Shown one piece after another: positions 59,793 through 64,000 of a stretch of 64,000 nucleotides of DNA (within the stretch, counting starts at the first letter, position 1; each line of letters starts with the position of its first letter). The DNA is from Clostridia bacterium (GTDB taxonomy: Bacteria; Bacillota; Clostridia; Christensenellales; CAG-138). The stretch spans positions 186,001 to 250,000 of the forward strand of contig JAGACA010000006.1 in assembly GCA_017614315.1 (NCBI GenBank), written 5' to 3'. Below the pieces are notes generated by a model. The model made no database searches. It was not told the DNA's origin and was given only the letters and a program-made list of their open reading frames with translations. Both the position numbers and the translations under genes were made by a program.

Positions 59793-61103
59793 ATGAATAA
59801 CAAAACCGTAAAGCTTATTGCCATTATAATGTGCGCGGTATTGATCCCGACTGCGTTTTCCGCATGCAAACTGACCGATCCGTCAAAAGAAAACCTCTCC
59901 GAAGAACTCTTCGGCCTCAAGATAGCGATGAGCTCCAAAAACGCAGATATTACCATGTATGATATCCTGCAGTCTTATTACAACAACGATTATTATCAGT
60001 ATTATATTTACGGGTTCATTTCCCAGGACGATTATATCAACCTGATCGTAAACGATATGACCACTTTTATGTATATCGTCAACGCCGCGTATGACGAAGG
60101 CTTTGAACCGACCGGCGAGGAATACGAAGAGATCGTCAAAAACGCCACGGATCAGTTCGAACAGCTCCTGACAAGGTACGAATCGCAGGTCTCCGCCGAC
60201 GCCGCGGACAAGCGTTCGGAGGCGATCAAGCTTTTTGAAGCCGACGTTGCCCTTTACGGAGTGGATTTCGATTCGGCGTTCGAACTTACCGTCAAGAGCA
60301 TGTGCATGTATAAGGCGGCGGAAAAATACTATAACTCGATCACGACCGGCGTAGAGGTGGCCGACGCGGACGTAGAAAGATACTACAGGGATCAGTTCGA
60401 CGACCAGATAAACAACACGGCGGCGGATTTTGCCGAGCTCATGACGGAGTACTGCTATGGCGGCGGATACCCCTACCCCGTTTATATCCCCGAAGACTGT
60501 TTCTCCGTAAACCATATCTACCTTGAGCTTAAGGACGTGTCGGCGACAGGCCAGACTCCCGTTTATGACAAGGAAAGCCGCAGGAACGACGAACAGGAGA
60601 TCGAAGCGAAGCTTCCAGAGACAGACGGTTTCGAGGGATTCATGGCGCTTGTCGACGAGTACGGCGAGGATCCCGGGATGGAGCATGACGAATATCGCGA
60701 AAACGGATATGTGATCCATCCTTCCGTCGACGGCAATTATTTCCCCGGCTTCGTATATGCCGCGATGAACCTGCACGACGGCGATTGGACGCCTGCGGAG
60801 GACGCGGGATACGAGACACCCGAGCTTACGTTCTTTGAGCTTAAGGACGGCACGAGGGTCGTAAAGGTATATACCGAATCCGGCGTACATTATCTGATCG
60901 TCAACAAGGAATACAAAAAAGGAATGGTCAAATACGAAAAGGGCGACGCGAAATGGGAATCTTGGAAAAGCGCCGTTTCAAACAGTGCATCGGAAGCAAA
61001 GTTCGAGGAGCTGTATTATTCATGGCAGTCAAAGTATAATATCGACGTCGATCTTGATTCCATAAAAGCGATCGTATCCAAGAACAAGGGAAGCCAGTCC
61101 TGA
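59793..61103 (+). CDS. PrsA/SurA-like peptidyl-prolyl isomerase lipoprotein (probable)
   Basis: The 436-residue protein has a lipoprotein signal (lipobox FSAC, Cys25), then a helical SurA_N-like region rich in Tyr and Asp (about 45-200). A segment resembling a parvulin rotamase domain follows: SVNHIYLELKD, then FMALVDEYGEDPGM and the late ESGVHYLIVNKEYKKG. Such foldases help exported proteins fold outside the membrane. The parvulin core carries an acidic insert and few of the strictly conserved residues can be confirmed by eye, so enzyme activity is uncertain. AAAAGGAG seven bases before the ATG at 59793 decides the start over two ATGs further upstream. Confidence 0.7.
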   Translation: MNNKTVKLIAIIMCAVLIPTAFSACKLTDPSKENLSEELFGLKIAMSSKNADITMYDILQSYYNNDYYQYYIYGFISQDDYINLIVNDMTTFMYIVNAAYDEGFEPTGEEYEEIVKNATDQFEQLLTRYESQVSADAADKRSEAIKLFEADVALYGVDFDSAFELTVKSMCMYKAAEKYYNSITTGVEVADADVERYYRDQFDDQINNTAADFAELMTEYCYGGGYPYPVYIPEDCFSVNHIYLELKDVSATGQTPVYDKESRRNDEQEIEAKLPETDGFEGFMALVDEYGEDPGMEHDEYRENGYVIHPSVDGNYFPGFVYAAMNLHDGDWTPAEDAGYETPELTFFELKDGTRVVKVYTESGVHYLIVNKEYKKGMVKYEKGDAKWESWKSAVSNSASEAKFEELYYSWQSKYNIDVDLDSIKAIVSKNKGSQS

Positions 61104-61120
61104 GAACGGATTTGATAACA

Positions 61121-61154
61121 AAAAGACCGGATCCTTTAAGGGATCCGGTCTTTT
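61121..61154. terminator. Bidirectional terminator between the lipoprotein and ispH-rpsA genes
   Basis: AAAAGACCGGATCC (61121-61134) and GGATCCGGTCTTTT (61141-61154) form a perfect 14-bp stem with loop TTTAAG and A/T flanks on both sides. Confidence 0.88.
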
Positions 61155-61162
61155 ATGTGTGA

Positions 61163-63475
61163 TCAGTTGTTCTCTTCCTCTTTGGCGTCTACGTTGATAG
61201 CGCCGAACAGGTTGGCGAGAGACGTGGTGGAAGCCTGCACGGGAGGAAGCTCGTAATCGGCATCCTCGCGGCGGCGCCTCTCGGGACGGGGCTCGCCGGT
61301 GCGCTCGGTGCGCTCGCGATGTTTCTCATCGCGCTGCTGCGCCTGCTGCTGACGGTTCTGCTCTTCCTGAGCGCGCTTCTCGGCACGCTCAGCGCGCTCA
61401 CGCTCGCGCTCTTGCTTTTCCTTCGCGATCTCCTCGGCGATCTCGGGGTTCTCCTCAAGGATGACTTCCTTGCGGCTCAGGCTGATACGGCGCTGTTCGG
61501 GATTAACCTCGAGCACCTTGCAGCGAACGATATCGCCGACCTTGAGCTCGTCCTCGACCTTGGAAATACGCCTGGGACCGACCTGAGAAATGTGGATCAG
61601 ACCGTCGATCGTGGGCTCGAGAGCGACGAACGCGCCGAAGGTCACGATACGGACGACCTTGCCCTCTACGACGGAACCGACGGGATACTTCTCGGCGGCC
61701 ATGGTCCAGGGCTTGGGCTGGAGCTGCTTATAACCGAGGGAGATCCTCTGCTTTTCGGCGTCGACGTTGAGGATGACGACTTCGATGTTCTGACCGACTT
61801 TGAAGACCTCGTTGATGTTCTTGACGCGGCCCCAAGCGGCGTCGGTGATGTGAACAAGACCGTCAATGCCGCCGATATCAACAAACGCGCCGAAATCGGT
61901 GAGGCGGCGAACAATGCCGTTGACCTTGGAACCGACCTCAAGCTCGGCCCACTTCTGACGCTTGGCTTCCTCGGCCTCGGCGAGAAGAACGGCCTTGCGG
62001 GAAGCGACGACGCGCTTCCTCTGCTTGTCGACCTCGATGATCTTGACGTTCATCGGCTGACCGACGAACTCGTCAAGCTTTTCAATGTACTTGGTAGCGA
62101 TCTGGGAAGCGGGTATGAAAGCCCTGATGCCGTTGATCGTCGCGATAAGGCCGCCCTTTACGACTTCCTTACCGATGGCCTCAACGACCTTGCCTTCGGA
62201 CTCGGCTTCGGTAGAGAACTGCTCCCAAACCTTCTTGCTCTCGACATTCTTGCGGGAGAGAAGTACATTGCCTTCACCGTCGTTGACCTTGAGAACCTCG
62301 ACCTCGATGGTATCGCCAACAGAAACTACGGCTGCGGGATCAACATCGGGATCATCGGAAAACTCGTCGCGGGGAATAAAGCCGTCGGACTTATATCCAA
62401 TGTTGACACAAACTTCGCCATCGACAATCTGAACGACGGAACCGGTAAGTATCTGACCGTTATGGATGCGTCTCAGCGTCTTTTCTATGGCCTCCTCAAA
62501 GGTGGTCTCGCCCTCTTCAACGACGGGCTCTTCCTTCACAGCTTCCTCAACGGGAGCTGCGGTTTCTTCTGTGACCTCGTTGGTCACGGTCTCAGTGTTT
62601 TCGGCTACAGTTTCCACATTAGCCTTATCCATTTCGCTCATTCTTGTAATAACCTCCCTAATCAGCGAATCCGGTGTTGAAGCACCGGCAACAACTCCGA
62701 TTATTATATCATTTATCTCATAAATATCAATAGGTAAATCGTTAATATTTGCAATTCTTTTGACATTTTTGCACTGTTTTTCGCATATTGAGGCAAGTTT
62801 TTGCGTGTTTGAACTGTGCATATCGCCCAAAACGAGAACGACATCGCACTTTGCGCTGATCTTTGCCGCCTCGGTCTGACGCTGCTCTGTGGTGACGCAG
62901 ACGGTGTTGAAGACTTTTCCGTCGGGGAACAGATCTGCGAAAAGCTCCTTTATTTTCAGGAATTCATTGAGGTCGAAAGTGGTCTGGGAAACGAGACAGA
63001 GCTTTGCTCCGGCACCGTTTTTTTCGGATATTTCGTAAAGCTCTTCGGCCTTCGAGATGAATATCGCGCTGCTGCCGCAGCATCCGTTTATCCCGATCGA
63101 CTCGGGATGCGCCGGATCGCCCGAAATGATTATCTTATAACCCATGCCGAAATGATCCTTGACGATGTCGTGGATCTTTTTCACAAACGGACAGGTGCAG
63201 TCGATGATCTCTATCCCGCGCGCGGAGCATTCTTCGATAATACTGGGCGGTACTCCGTGCGAGCGTATGACGAGAGCACATCCGTCCGGGAGCTCGTCTA
63301 AGGAGGCGATGGGGATGACGCCCTTCGACTCAAGCTCGCACACTGCGCTCTTGTTGTGGATGAGCTCGCCAAGCGAATAGACCTTGCCCTTCTCCCCCGC
63401 CTTTTCCAAAGCAAGGTCGACCGCTCGTCTCACGCCGAAGCAGAAGCCCATGTTTTCCGCGGCGATTATCTGCAT
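61163..63475 (-). CDS. ispH: IspH - ribosomal protein S1 fusion
   Basis: The 770-residue protein joins two functions. Residues 1-280 are 4-hydroxy-3-methylbut-2-enyl diphosphate reductase, the last step of the MEP isoprenoid pathway. The 4Fe-4S cysteines are in MGFCFGVRRAVD, IDCTCPFVKKIH and VFNTVCVTTEQRQ, with RSHGVPP as substrate site. After an acidic linker (about 285-330) come four S1 RNA-binding repeats (for example GIVRRLTDFGAFVDIGGIDG and GKVVRIVTFGAFVALEPTID). A highly charged Arg/Glu/Gln tail ends the protein. Such fusions are known in Clostridia. The start overlaps the end of plsC by 10 bases. Confidence 0.96.
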   Translation of the reverse strand: MQIIAAENMGFCFGVRRAVDLALEKAGEKGKVYSLGELIHNKSAVCELESKGVIPIASLDELPDGCALVIRSHGVPPSIIEECSARGIEIIDCTCPFVKKIHDIVKDHFGMGYKIIISGDPAHPESIGINGCCGSSAIFISKAEELYEISEKNGAGAKLCLVSQTTFDLNEFLKIKELFADLFPDGKVFNTVCVTTEQRQTEAAKISAKCDVVLVLGDMHSSNTQKLASICEKQCKNVKRIANINDLPIDIYEINDIIIGVVAGASTPDSLIREVITRMSEMDKANVETVAENTETVTNEVTEETAAPVEEAVKEEPVVEEGETTFEEAIEKTLRRIHNGQILTGSVVQIVDGEVCVNIGYKSDGFIPRDEFSDDPDVDPAAVVSVGDTIEVEVLKVNDGEGNVLLSRKNVESKKVWEQFSTEAESEGKVVEAIGKEVVKGGLIATINGIRAFIPASQIATKYIEKLDEFVGQPMNVKIIEVDKQRKRVVASRKAVLLAEAEEAKRQKWAELEVGSKVNGIVRRLTDFGAFVDIGGIDGLVHITDAAWGRVKNINEVFKVGQNIEVVILNVDAEKQRISLGYKQLQPKPWTMAAEKYPVGSVVEGKVVRIVTFGAFVALEPTIDGLIHISQVGPRRISKVEDELKVGDIVRCKVLEVNPEQRRISLSRKEVILEENPEIAEEIAKEKQERERERAERAEKRAQEEQNRQQQAQQRDEKHRERTERTGEPRPERRRREDADYELPPVQASTTSLANLFGAINVDAKEEENN

Positions 63476-64000
63476 TTCTTTTCCAGTTCCTTTTTAAGCG
63501 ATTCGAGGGAGTTGCGAAGCCTCTGCATGAATATGACTTCGTTCTCGCGCCTTGAAACGTTCATCTTCGTTTCGCTCGCATAGATTGGATCGCCGACGAT
63601 TATCTTCGGTCTCGTGTACCACTTCTTGTAAGAATCGTTGTCGAGATACATCGGAACAACTGGCGCGTCGGAACGCATCGCGATAAACGCCGTGCCGAGC
63701 TCGAACTCGTCCATCCTGTACGCGACCATTCTCCTGCCTTCGGGGAAGATCCCGAAAACCTTTCCCTTATCGAGCAGAGCGAGAGCGTTCCTGAGGGATT
63801 TGAGATCCGCTGTGCCCCTGTCGACGGGGAAAACGAACATGGAACGGAAGAAGATCTTGCCGAGCTTGGTATCGAAGACCTCTTTCTTTGCCATGAAGTG
63901 GATGATCCTCGGAGAGATGATGGCGAGCATAAGCGGATCTCTCATCGAAACGTGGTTGCAGATGAATATCGCTTTCCCCTTTACTCCCAAAGCCTTTCTG
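63466..64000 (-). CDS. plsC: 1-acyl-sn-glycerol-3-phosphate acyltransferase, 5' part outside the window
   Basis: The frame is open to the window edge, so the N terminus is missing. The visible part has the acyltransferase HX4D motif NHVSMRDPL, FVFPVDRGT, the FPEGRR substrate motif and APVVPMYL, ending KKELEKKCR. PlsC adds the second fatty acid to lysophosphatidic acid at the membrane. Its stop lies 10 bases inside the ispH start. The plsC-ispH-rpsA order, usually after cmk, is common in Clostridia; cmk would be expected just beyond base 64000. Confidence 0.92.
   Translation of the reverse strand, partial: RKALGVKGKAIFICNHVSMRDPLMLAIISPRIIHFMAKKEVFDTKLGKIFFRSMFVFPVDRGTADLKSLRNALALLDKGKVFGIFPEGRRMVAYRMDEFELGTAFIAMRSDAPVVPMYLDNDSYKKWYTRPKIIVGDPIYASETKMNVSRRENEVIFMQRLRNSLESLKKELEKKCR

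Noticed and set aside
61319-62680. 453-codon + strand open frame
   Set aside because: Antisense to the IspH-S1 fusion gene, with low-complexity Leu/Asp composition and no recognisable domain.

Overview
The window reads as chromosome of an anaerobic, endospore-forming Clostridia-type Firmicute. The evidence is the stage V sporulation genes spoVAD and spoVAE, a SleB-type cell-wall hydrolase, the IspH-ribosomal protein S1 fusion seen in Clostridia, a DUF6935 protein, Firmicute-style gene order (trmD-rplS-rbgA-rnhB, topA-trmFO-hslVU, miaB-mutS-mutL-miaA-hfq-ynbB) and a complete ornithine (Stickland-type) fermentation operon. Base composition is moderate and fairly even. No phage, insertion sequence, plasmid function or CRISPR array was seen. 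Promoters are mostly near-consensus sigma-A type, often with an extended -10 (TGnTATAAT).

Layout. Bases 1-21889 lie on the + strand. They hold the 3' end of trmD, rplS, rbgA, rnhB and yraN; a surface-glycosylation set (two GT-C membrane glycosyltransferases with exported carbohydrate-binding-like domains, and a GtrA flippase-like protein); comM, dprA, topA, trmFO and hslVU; a lipoprotein hydrolase; a sugar-nucleotidyltransferase fused to a degenerate phosphohexomutase; trmL; a KDPG aldolase; and spoVAD-spoVAE. Bases 21890-29607 are on the - strand: a VanW protein, type II pantothenate kinase, a tyrosine-phosphatase/GGDEF pair, an amino-acid permease fused to GGDEF, small GNAT and VOC proteins, and tRNA-Asn beside a multi-hairpin repeat element. 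A + strand CDF metal transporter follows, then about 200 bases with strong nested inverted repeats that may be a structured RNA.

Bases 31150-40818 (- strand) are the ornithine operon: ord, ortA, ortB, oraS, oraE, a MutL-like reactivase, orr, then alr and a type-4 uracil-DNA glycosylase. L-ornithine is racemised, rearranged by the B12/PLP aminomutase, oxidised, and cleaved by thiolase to acetyl-CoA and D-alanine; the alanine racemase plausibly handles the D-alanine. Then come a DUF6935 protein, a solute-binding-like protein, a Xer-type recombinase whose promoter overlaps a perfect 14-bp palindrome of dif-like geometry, rnhA, a nitroreductase, and uvrA/uvrB. Bases 49891-64000 hold lexA facing a Cys-rich small protein, ynbB-hfq-miaA-mutL-mutS-miaB, a PrsA-like lipoprotein, and ispH-rpsA preceded by a partial plsC.

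The items most worth checking are the permease-GGDEF fusion, the palindrome at the recombinase gene, the possible structured RNA at 30.95-31.13 kb, the hairpin-array element next to tRNA-Asn, and the alanine racemase in the ornithine operon.
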